Program-made: the position numbers and the translations under genes
Notes under the pieces: model-generated
Told to the model about the DNA's origin: nothing
The model's database searches: none
What the model saw: the letters and a program-made list of their open reading frames with translations, nothing else
From: Mesaphorura yosii
Taxonomy: Eukaryota > Arthropoda > Collembola > Poduromorpha > Tullbergiidae
Assembly (NCBI GenBank): GCA_009869945.1
Contig: WIXG01000002.1
Location: 744,001-808,000, forward strand
Direction of reading: 5' to 3'
DNA length: 64,000 nt
Part shown: positions 53,451 through 64,000 of the stretch, piece after piece
Position numbering within the stretch: the first letter of the stretch is position 1
Layout: each line of letters opens with the position of its first letter

Positions 53451-56400
53451 CTGAAATATTGCCCTTGTTTCAAGTGTACAATAATCCGGGTCTTTTGAAG
53501 AGAAACGTGCAACTGATGATCCGACTCTTCTGCCTGCCTGCCTTCTTGTTTTGTGAATCTATGAATTTGCGATGGTGGATCATAAAACTTGTCTGTGCAC
53601 GCGACCTGTCAGAGGAGACCTCCCAGCCGCTTAGACCACCAAAGCACTGCACTGCACTGCATTGCTGAACTCTTGAGAGAAAAGAGATCAATCTGGCTGA
53701 TTATTAATGGCCTGCGGCTCGTGCACAAAAATTAATAGAATTTTCTTTATGGAATTACGCCACGCGTGGCTGTCATTTGTTGTTACTGGTTCGCATGCAC
53801 GGCAAATGCGTCTCTGAACCCGGTTTTTTTCCATTGAAACGAATACGTGAACGCGACGGAGATTCGAATCTTGCGTACCCGACATTCACTCATTCATTCA
53901 TGAGCTTCGTGCTCCGTACTGCTTGACGATAATGCGAAAGGGAAGAATCCATTCAAATAGAATCGCCCGGCCCTCGCATCACACGACCGAATTGAATAAG
54001 CAGATTATGAAAGTGATAATAAAACGATTGTCGCATTATCGCATCCACGAGAAGCAGTATGACAAGCAGTAATATCGTATTTTGTGATGGCCTCAATATG
54101 CTGCGTGTCTCGAGCGCGCATGCTTTTACGAGCATTTTCTAGAGAGGCATCTAAAAGTACTATTCTAATTGGAAATCATTCTCGCTAATTATTGATGAGC
54201 AGTGGAACAATAAGAGCAATGCAATGAGCATACTTCGATGGCATCAACGTGGTTTTATTTTTGCTAATCTCAAATGTAATCTTGTCAACATTTCCGTGCC
54301 GCAATTACGTTCAGTATAAACCGATTGGACAATTTGTCCGTGCACGAAACCTAAACTAAACTCCCGGGACCTCCATTGCCAAAGCGTACAAGCTGGAAAT
54401 GAATGGAAAGGGAAACCTGCTTATTGAAAGCGCTTATATCTCCCAAACCCACATTGTACAAATGGCGTGGGATGAACAGATATGGAGTACATTTTGTCTA
54501 ATTTCGGGATTTGAACTGGAAATGAACCCAGCTACAGTTTATGAATAAATGAATTAACTCGTTCACTTTGCCCATGAAGCCATCTACACTGCTGTGGATA
54601 AAAGAGTTTCCCGGTTCTCCGAAACAAAGGCTCCCACTCCTCCGGTCGGGTATTCGCTTCGCCTTCACTCAATAAGCAAGTGCGGCTTTCCCTTTCATTT
54701 TGCTAGTTGCTGGGTGTGAAACTTTCTCTTTCCGACGGCAGATTGCAGCCCGAATTCCCCTCCTCAGGCACGGACCTTCCAAAATCCAAACAAAATGCGG
54801 TCGTTTAACACTGAAATATTCTGAGTCCCGTTTTGTCTCTGCGTTTTGCAGCTGGGTAATCTGACGATCTGATCTCCGCAGAGGGGCTTTGCTTTGGTAG
54901 CACTTCAGGTTTCATAAACACCAAAGAAAGCTAATTAGCCGTAGTGTAGCCCAGTCTGGGCCGTACCTTTTTTGTTCCCGTGCATGATCCGTTGATCTGT
55001 TGAAAGATGAAGTCGCATGATATCGCTTATCGCATGTCCCCTTCCACTTGTGCGATGTGTCACGGCACTTGACTTTGACTTTTATTCCCAGGAGCTCTGA
55101 CCGACCGCATAACTGTAATAATCCGTAATACTTTCATGATCCGTCGTCCCCAGTGCCACCGTCATTGCTGTTACCTCATTACAAGTCCCCTTCGCCCTTT
55201 CACGCACTGAATTATTGATTTCCATTGTGAAAATTGTGTTTTGGGTGCTGACGCTGACTCGCTGCTTTGCATGAACTTAATTGCTGGCTACCTGCCTGAT
55301 TGGTAGGCAGGGAAAGTGGTCGAGTCGGTAATGATATATGTCAAGTAATCATAATCGTGTTTTCATGGCTTTTGGATTTTCATACTAATTTCTCGTGGGA
55401 ATCTGAAATTATGAGCGAGCCTGTAATTGCCTTGCCTTAAGACCAACTTGCATGCAGGAAGCCAGAGTCACGTTTAAAATAGTTACTAACAGCATTGCCA
55501 TCGGGATTCTTGCAGAGTTCACGTTGGCACCGCACCCTCGCAACATTTTCCATTGTGATGCATTGCCATCGCGTTTTGGGCCTAATGTATTGGTATTATC
55601 ATAAGTTCGGATGATGTGCTCACTTGAGCAGAAACAAAATGAAATCTCAACCATCACAACTCGACTCGACTCGTAACATAGCCCATTATAAAATACTCCG
55701 CTCGCCAGCCAGAATGCTGAGAATGCTCTCGCTTTCCAAAGTTTAAAGTAGCTTCCTACATTTCTCCGCGTTGTGCGCTGAATTTGGAGCGCAGTTGTCC
55801 AGTCGGGGAAAAGTGCGAAAGTCTCAATTTTCCGGCACGGCACTCTCACATGACAAGTAGACAAACTTCTCTTCTCTCCGTTATTAATTAGAAACTCGCG
55901 GCTGATGAGACGAAACTTTATTAAAGGCCCGCCCGCTGCAACAGCTGCCAAACACGCAGTGAGCGAACAACTTTAACTTCGTTCTAATTATTCACTTTAC
56001 TTCTTTAATATTACTGCTTTTCCTTTGCGCGATGCCTCCTCCACGCACACAGCACAAGCTCCCAAAGCCAAACTTTCTTTCCGAATTTTTATGAAGCAAA
56101 TGAATAATTTGGAGTCATTCAAGACTTTCATTAAAGTTACTTTGTCACTTGTTAGCGTCATTTGCATGTGCGACCCGGCTCACAGGCGCTCTTGAAGCCT
56201 TGAGTGGGCGCCTGAGAATGGAGTTCATGAGTTGGAAGAAATTAAAAGACTTTTCTTTTACAAACGCCTGGTCGAGCCGAAAAGTCCTTGTCGAGTTCTT
56301 TTTGTCTTTCGTCTCGTCGATGCGGAGACCGGAAGTGAGTGCTGTGCTGGGGTGTTGTGCTCATGTCTCACTTCGTTCCTCTCTCGGCTCAGATTGCAAA

Positions 56401-58580
56401 TGCAGTCCGCCAACGTCGCTGCTGCGTGAAGAATGAAGAATCGGCCAGCAGAAATTTGGTTTTAATGGATCGAGAATGGGACTGAATGGGTTTGGGAGAA
56501 AGCGGAAGTGAGGAGAAATTAAAAGGGAGACGCTGAGCACTGAGCAGTGGAGAGAAGAAGCGTGAAATGAATGAGCATTAATGGGCTGAGATTGAAAGAG
56601 TCGTCGGTTTATTACTCGTGCGCGCGCTTTATTAACTCACGCGCTTATTCTATTAATTTCTACAAAGTTGTCGCGCTGAAAGCCGAGTGCTCGGCTCGAA
56701 ATGATTAAAAGCACAACATTTTTGTTCCCTTTGGTGGCTTTGCTTGGCTAATGCGATGCCCGATTTCGTGGTGGTTAACTTCACATGCTTTTACTGCGGG
56801 CCGAATGAATGAATAGAAGTTGATTGACATAATTTGAGAGAAAAAGAAGTTGCGACTTGGGACTTTATTCACTCAATTCAATTCAATGCGACGCTGTGAT
56901 GAAGGAATTGGCTGAAACGCTGAAAGGAAGCACACAGGACGGAGAACAGAAGCTGAAAGCCGTAATGAGGGAAGAAATGGGAAAAAGAGAGCAGGAAAGC
57001 AGTTTAGGAAATTTTATCTTTCCGAACGGACATTAACAAGGTTTGCAAGGCAAAGAAAGAGGAAAGTCGGGAGATTGACTGCCGCCGCTGAACGCCGCGA
57101 CGCGACGCCGAGGCGGAGGCTGGGCGGATGGCGGTCGGAATTACAGCTTCCCTTTCCTTCCAGCAATCACAGAAATCGCATTAACCACAAAGACCGACGC
57201 GATGGTCTAAATGCGAATTTATTTGTTGCAAATCTTTCCGTGTTTGTATCTGTCGTGTTCATTTCGGAATCCAGTGGGTCGAATTTAACGTTTCGAGAGT
57301 CTCTGACCGGACGCTTTCCATTTCCTTCGACCTGCGCTGCGCGCGCCGTGGACAGAGAAATTAGCGAAAGTTGGGCCGCGATATCCTGAATCGTGCCGTG
57401 CCGTGTCGTGATTCAGTGGAGCAAGTTGCAAGTTGTCGAGCGCGTCGACCGGAGTGCAATGCAGTACATTTTAATGTCGCTCGCTTTCTTATCGGCGGAA
57501 ATGCAAATGGGAAACACAACTTCCTAACAACACTCACGCCAGCAGCCCAGCACAGCCGGAGCACAGCCATTTAGCATTCAGCATTCATGTCGCATTCTCC
57601 TCAGATTCACTTTCCTGTGCTTTCGCGTTGAATGCCAATTTATTGCGTTTCGTACCTCGCGAGACTCAGGACAACGATTAAAACGTGAGATTTGATGCGT
57701 GATTTCATCCGGTTTTTGTGCCTTCCGTAGTTGAGTAAACTAATTTCGGTCTGTACTGGCATTGTGTGCTCGGGCACCGATTTGTGCTGTGCTTTTTTTT
57801 TTAGACTGCTTGACTCTTCTGTCTGGCTGCCTTCTTGTTGCTCTCTGCTCTGCGGCAAAAGAATAAATCGATGGTTTCTTGTCTGCTTTCTCTGTTCCCA
57901 TAGGGATACTTCCGGTTTCCACTCTGCTTTCCACACCATCACGACGAGAGCAAGAGAGCGAGAACGAGTACGTGTACGGAGCAGATAAGTGCTCGATGCA
58001 CTGTTGAACTGACGACTCGACTACTTTTAGGGAGTCTGGCTAATGACTCTGCTCAGTCCTCTTTGCTTTTTGCTCTTTTCGCCCAAACATCGACTCTACC
58101 CGCCACACGAACCCACGGTTTGGCCAACCTTCGACTTGCTTCTTCGCGGTATCTTTTGTAGAATCACAATTCCAATTCGGCACCTCGACATGACGTGCTT
58201 CGACTCCTCGATGTTAGGTTAGATCTCTAAGCGGGCGGGAGAAGGTGAAGTCGACTTCTGCAAAAAGCGAAGTCTTTTTTTTGCGTTTGCTGGTCGTTGG
58301 TGTTTATTTCCATTTCAAGCTGCACTGCGTCCAAAAATCAATCTTGCAACGCGCACTTTACAATTTCACATTTGTACATTGTGCACTGTGCATTAACGCT
58401 GCTTAAAAAGAAACAATGGATTGCTTAATGAAATGCGGTGTGCACGCGACCGGCGCGTGTCTCGCGACTTCGACTGGTTCAGCTTTTACTTGGCAGGCAT
58501 GCGAGCATGCATTCATATTGCGTTTGTGAGTCCCCCACCTCTGTCCTGCCCTGGCCTTACTTGTCCAGGCTCAATTTCTG

Positions 58581-58620
58581 GTAATGCGTAATATGTAATG
58601 CATAATGCGTAATAATAATT
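58581..58620. repeat. Degenerate tandem TAATGCG/TAATATG repeat
   Basis: Four imperfect copies of a roughly nine-base unit (GTAATGCGTAATATGTAATGC and on), AT-rich. Simple-sequence drift is the likely cause. Confidence 0.6.
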
Positions 58621-60457
58621 CAAGAGTAATGTGTTGCAGTTGCAAGTTTAGGTTTTGACCTTCATGTACTGTGAATACTCACACGCACACGCACAGGCAT
58701 CATAATTCTGAATAACATTATTGATGTTGGCTCGAGTTAATCGGTGAGGGCATTCGCATTCCCTTCCCTCCCTGCGCTGCGTGCGAGTGTAAAAGCTGGA
58801 ATCAGAGTCAGGATCATATTTCATTCTCGATCACTTCAATTCGCTGTTCGCTCTCATTCGCCCGACTGTTTTGACTTTGGGTCGTGTCATGCCCCATAAA
58901 CCATGAAACAGAATACGAGAATATGCTCCGCGTCAAGTTCGGATGGAAGGTCACAGTCCAACACCCAGCACGGTGCTCTCCTGTGCTGTGCCCCGTCGAG
59001 TGTGAGCTGGGAAATGCATGAAATGCGTGAAATGCCACCAACAATTGGGGGATTAATGACTGGACGCATTTCCACTTGATCACGTAACTCACTGTGATTT
59101 ACTGTGAGAACATAATTATGAAGCCATTGTTCCCGTACAAGGGCTCGAGTGCCTTGTTGACTCGTGGGAATAACCGACTCTCGAATCAAAGCTCGGCGTG
59201 AACCTGCTGCGTTTTGAATGGCCGAAATAATTGAAAAGAGATTGCAATCTTTGAACTCTGCTGAAAAGTTTTGGCACCTGAATTTTGTTCCAGCGGACTC
59301 AAACGCGGAATCATGCGGAAATACATACAATACAAAAGGTGGCTAATTACAAGCTCCGTTGGCCGTCGAGTGCTTTCATTCGAACAAATTGCATTTGTTC
59401 CGTGCATAAATTAGCAACGTGTTTAATGTTTGAGTTGCGTGGTGGCGAAAGGAGGTAATTGCAAATGTTGTTTTGGTCGTAATGTGCCAAGTGTAGTGTT
59501 TGAAAGGTTGCGACGTCCGATTCCCTTTTTGGTTTCCTTCCTCTTCGGATATCTGGCTCACCGTTATCCAGTTCCGGGTCGCTTCCGCCTGCCAGCATGC
59601 GAGGCTCGGCGGGGCACGGCGCACAGCGCACGGCCGTCTTGTCGCCGTCGCAAGTTCAGCGTGGGCTCAGAGAAATGAATTGCGCCATGTACAATCTGGC
59701 CATGGCATGCGTCTCGGCATAAATCCTGACTTGTGACGTTGTGTGCTCAAGTCGGAGTCCGAGCCGGAGCACTCGCGTGCACGCTTTCTCAAGACAAGAC
59801 CCGAGATCGGTGTGGGGCATAAAGAGAAGAGCAGAGTGCGAGTTGTGAGCAACGTGGGGAAAGGAAGGAGGGTTTGGCGAGTACTTTCCCGGGTTCCATT
59901 GGTCTTTCCGGTTCTCTTGACACTCCCAGCCCCGCACTCACTCACTCTGGCCCGCTCTGGCCAGAGTAGAGCACAAAACCCATTTTTTCTCAACTCTCAA
60001 CCTTTCCTTTCACCGCTTCCTCTTCACACGCAGCGCCAGCCAGGGCACTTGCGACTTGCTGCAGCGTTGAACAAGTGCATGCACGGAATTGTAACGCAAA
60101 CGCAAGTGAGACCGTCGCAGTGATTTGGAAATCGTGGCCATCAGTCTCTTCGAGTGTCCCGTGAATACGCAAATTGCTTATGGTTATTGTGTCGGCCGAA
60201 AGTCGTAACGCGCCTGACGTGTCTCATTTTTCACTCCAAACGGCATATCTTCGGCTTCGGTTCAGTGTCGGTTTTGTCGGTGAACTCCTGTGAAAGTGAG
60301 CCATGCGATAGGAAGGCAACGAGCATCGAGGCAGTTTAGGTCTTTCTAGTTTCTGAAGTGTGGTGGAATATAAAACAAAACTCCCGCGATGTAAACCACT
60401 CGCCTACGCTACGCATACGCAAGCCAGTTAAATTCCGTTTCCGTTTCATTTTCAATC

Positions 60458-60693
60458 ATGCTGGACATCAAGACGTCCTCGGAGTACTTCGCGAGGACGG
60501 GCTCGCTCACTAATTTCTCAATGTTGCTGGCCGGTAATCAATCACAACCACAGCGAGGCCTGAGAGATTTCCTGTTCCTGACTGACCCGACTGACCTCAC
60601 TGATATTCGTGTTTGTGTTTGTGTTTGCAGATCCGGCAGCTTACAAATCTGCATGGGGCGCCGCGACGCACCCGACGAGCCAGTCATCTCAGA
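60458..60693 (+). CDS. Alternative first coding exons (ATG exon plus second exon), gene continues outside window
   Basis: ATG at 60458 opens a 76-nt exon (MLDIKTSSEYFARTG) ending at G|GTAATC in phase 1. A second exon, 60631-60693 (63 nt, DPAAYKSAWGAATHP), follows a GTTTGT-rich tract ending GCAG and ends at A|GTAAGC, again phase 1. Every junction of the upstream Ser/His-rich gene is also phase 1. The simplest reading is an alternative promoter and N-terminus of that gene, with common exons beyond 64000; a separate gene is also possible. Product not recognised. Confidence 0.5.
60607..60627 (+). repeat. GTTTGT repeat next to splice acceptor
   Basis: About three copies of GTTTGT form the polypyrimidine-like tract in front of the acceptor before 60631. 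Its length could affect splicing. Confidence 0.6.
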
Positions 60694-63600
60694 GTAAGCA
60701 AAGTATTCCTTATCACTCCTTAACAGCAGCCTCCCTGCCTGCTTTGCTTTCTTTGTGCTTCCGAATTTCGAATTCGTGCTGTAATTTTCACTTTTGAGTA
60801 ATGCAATCAGCGAGTACATTTCCTGTTTTAAATGGTTTGTGCCGTGCAAAGACACGCAAAACGCTCGACTTTTCAGTTTTCCCGTCCTGCTGCTCCTTAC
60901 CGAAAGAGATAACGCGTGTCTGTGCCTTGCCGTCTGTTCCCTTGTCTTTGCTCTGCCCGCCGTAGACAAGGTGAATGGAGGGAGTTTGGCGGAGAGGAAA
61001 GGCAGCGACAGCGGAGGGGTTTGGTTCGTTTCCTTCCGTGTGGTTGCTAACTTCATCCGCCGCGCCCGGCCCGCTGAATTTACTACCACTGCCAGTAAAA
61101 GGGAAAATTCGATTTAACTCATAAAAAGAGAAAACACATTTTCACATTTCAAGGCGAGCAGCGAGCGTGTGCGTGTGATGAGTTTTCCAGTGAGCAGATT
61201 GAATATTAACAAAAATACGGACGCGAGCGAGTTAAAGACTGGCGTTTGGGTCATAAAGTCGTCATCGTCGTCGTCGGCTGAATTCAATTTGAGAATGTAA
61301 TGCGATTTGCGATTTCTGTACGGCACAAAAACAACCTTTCCTCGTAAGCCATCGTCGACTGCCGAATCAAAGAAATATAAGCGCCTTACATATTTCGTAT
61401 TTATTTGAATCTGTGCTGGGCTGCTCTTCTTCTGGGCGAAGGGAAAGGAAAGTTTTTAACTGTCATGTCATTTCCGTCACAGTTTATGCTTCTGGCTTCA
61501 TTGTCCTCTTCTCTTCCGCGCCCGATGCGCCCTAAAAAATACACTCCCAATCTGCTGCTGCTGTGAGGAAAGTGTGAACTCGTGTATGAAACTTATGAAA
61601 CTTTCATTTTATCTCGCAACCAAACTCCAGGACCAAATTAAACAAATCGCAGATCGCACGAACAACGCACGCGTCAGCGCGTTAGTGTCAGCATGGAGTA
61701 ATCTTAAACTCTTAACTACTTTTCATTAAAACCCACTTACAGCACTGTACTGCATTGCACTGACAGCCGAAATTTTAAACAAAATGTGGTCCTTTGACAA
61801 AGTTTTGGGTTTGGTTATCATATCAAGTTAACGTGCGCTTTGATAATTCTGGTGTGGTTGTCATTGCATCAGCCACGCAATACGACGGGAGCGAAAGCGA
61901 CCCCGAGCGACAACTCACTTCAAAAGACGCGAATAAAAAGAATCCTGGCTGTTTATCTTGCCTTTCTCTTTTTGTGGTCGGATGGGCCGCCGAGGGCGCT
62001 AATAACGCTGTGTGTTGTGTTGACGCTCGTCATCGGCTGGCTGAGCATTTTCATCTCGACTTGCGTTTGCGTCATGTTTACAAATTCATCCGCCCTTGCT
62101 TGTCATCCTCAGTCGCAGTCGTGAAATTTTGAGCCGTGATTTTTGTTTGTGTGATTATTTTGGCTCGGCGCAGGTCGCCTGGCTGGTTGGAGCTCCTCGG
62201 GCCTTTGAGTTTCAAAGGAGGTGCTAGGCTGCTATGATGTTTGTGATCTACTTTCCAAAGTGTTTGCTCACTTTTCGTCGTCCGTCGTACTCCAAGAATA
62301 ATATTACATGTGGGAACATTGCTGCTGGTTGTTTACATACTTCGCTTTGCGCAACCCTCCAATTTATCTGGCGACACAAACAAATAATAAATAAAAAGCG
62401 CGGCGCTCCGTGCGCGTGGAAAGACAAATACTAAACACCAGCCATGTCATGGCCAACCAGCTACAGCCTGGCCAAGTCTTGCTGGGTTTAAGGACCTAGT
62501 CTGATAATTCAGAGTGAATCTTGCATTTGCATTTGTGCTGATCGATTTCCAGTCTCCTCTTTTAAATGCCTGGCCTAAATTTTTGTGCCGAGTGCGGAAG
62601 CGTTTGACGTCTGCGAGGGAAATTCACTCGGAACTCGTTAAGATTGTCTGACAGCCCTGCCCAGCCCAGTTCACCGTGCTCACGAATCTTTGAATCTTTT
62701 TATTCCTCTTCTATTGCGAACAGTTCTTCTCGACTGGACTACCAAACTTTTTCGTATTGCGTTGCACGCCGATAATCACGCCATCATTTTTACTTGCGGA
62801 GGTCCTTTCTCTTTCTCTTCATTGTTATGAGTTGTGCACACACAGAGCACGCACACTTCGGCGGAGGGCAGTTGAAGCCAATTTAATGGTCAAAGGACTT
62901 CAACAAATATAAGAATTATGATTGCTTTGCCATCGTGGCCGTGATTCGTGACGTGCCCGAACTCGGACTCGTTGGTGCGGAAGAACATCAAAACCTGCGT
63001 CGCTTTTTCCTTCCGTCCTTCTCGTGCAGTTGAATGTTGAATAAAAAGATTGTAATTTCATTATCGTGACGAATTGACAAAGTTCAGAGACACAAAAGCA
63101 GGAGGAAGGACGAACGCCAGGAGTCAATCGAGAACGTGTTTTGTTCGTGTTCGTTCGTTTTGTGCTTCAGATGACCTTGCAAACGAATTGGCTCTGAACG
63201 TTTACTCTCCACGCTTGCGAGTCCAGCAATGCAATGCAGACTGAAATTAGGAGGCAAATGGAATTACAGTTTGAGTAATTGGCGGCTGATATTTGTGGGG
63301 CTTCGTAGTGAGGATGCGAAAACCAATTTCCCTTCCCTTCTCAATTAATTCTCGTGCTGCTGGCGATGCTCAATATTTAAAGACGCAGCACTCTCATTTG
63401 TAATTTGTGGGAATATTCCGAAAATCTTTTCACGCATGAGACAGAAATCGTAAGACAGCAGCGATGAGTCGAGCGATCTTTGCTCTGCGTCAGATTCCAC
63501 TATTTCACTTTTTCTGTGCGCAAATTGGTCTCTCATCTCTTGACTTCCTCTCTTGTTTAGGTTGTGCGGTGAAGCGCGTCGACGACAAGAGATTCCTTTC

Positions 63601-64000
63601 CTGAGCGTCGACTCCTTCTCCCTCCCATCACTCGCCTTCTTCATTCATCCGTTCATCCAGCATCTCTCCTCCTCTCTCCGTAGTCCGTCATTATTGTGCA
63701 TGTCACACTTTCACTCGCATCCAACAATTCTTCCTCTCCTTTCAGCCAATTTCCGTCGCGTCCTTGCATTCGCGTCGGAATGGCATTTTCGTCTTTCCGA
63801 GTGGTGAAACGAGTTTCTGCATAGCTTTCAACATTTTATGCATGCCTTTGCTGTTTGCATGAATTCTTTCACGGAAAATTGTGTTGGAAGAATTATCCAA
63901 AGACAAATGTTCCCAGGCAATTGTTCCAAGAGAATTGTCCCCTTGCAATTGTATCAGGTAAATTGTTCCAAAACAACAAAGGCAATGGAATATTTGAAGC
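60694..64000. other. No gene recognised, probable intron
   Basis: 3.3 kb after the 60693 donor. No acceptor-exon pair with a recognisable product was found. A patch near 63880-63975 repeats AATTGT several times. Confidence 0.45.
63882..63974. repeat. Irregular AATTGT-rich repeat
   Basis: AATTGT recurs at uneven spacing of about 15-20 nt, with flanking TCC or CCAA. Too degenerate to call a satellite. Confidence 0.4.

Larger units (their letters stand above)
51054..60457 (+). other. Long noncoding stretch, probable intron
   Basis: 9.4 kb between the last phase-1 donor and the next ATG exon pair. GC-mixed, with many short simple-sequence patches (for example GAGC repeats near 52170). Apart from one exon-like minus-strand segment (53337-53450), no coding sequence is supported. 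If 60458 belongs to the same gene, this is intron with regulatory potential. Confidence 0.5.

Noticed and set aside
53820..53890. tRNA-like TTCGAATC box
   Set aside because: No matching A box, anticodon arm or acceptor stem could be built around it.

Overview
The window is animal nuclear DNA, most likely from an arthropod. Genes are split by short GT-AG introns, many about 50-80 nt. The best lineage clue is the paramyosin gene, which holds an internal first exon for a miniparamyosin, an arrangement known from Drosophila. Species cannot be named from sequence alone. No transposon, CRISPR array, rRNA or convincing tRNA was seen.

Layout. 1-17823 (minus) is most of a giant LDL-receptor-related protein. 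Its order of LDLa clusters, EGF modules and eight YWTD propellers is that of LRP1; the window cuts it inside the eighth propeller. 19072-27239 holds four plus-strand genes: the ESCRT ATPase VPS4, class III alcohol/formaldehyde dehydrogenase (ADH5), a mitochondrial carrier of the SLC25A34/35 type, and an amidohydrolase of a mainly bacterial family (COG3964/Atu3266-like) that carries a secretory leader and introns. 29284-29628 is a small secreted orphan, convergent with ribosomal protein RpS5 (29934-30869, minus). 33514-41023 is paramyosin (15 coding exons, 882 residues), with the miniparamyosin exon at 38381-39414.

42187-43290 is an intronless murB gene. MurB makes UDP-N-acetylmuramate, a bacterial peptidoglycan precursor. 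Here it has an N-terminal membrane anchor and sits between ordinary animal genes, so it is a strong candidate for horizontal transfer. A secreted Cys-rich EB-like gene converges on it (43385-43840, minus).

From 43841 on, coding density is low. One gene (47652-51053, open at its 3' end) encodes a Ser/His/Gly-rich protein on exons that all join in phase 1. A second ATG exon pair (60458-60693) is also phase 1 and may be an alternative promoter of the same gene. No DNA-binding domain lies in the window, so that gene's identity is open.

The two bacterial-type enzymes (amidohydrolase and MurB) both carry leaders for the secretory pathway. They are the most unusual content here. All coding models are from reading splice signals and frame by eye; no searches were run.
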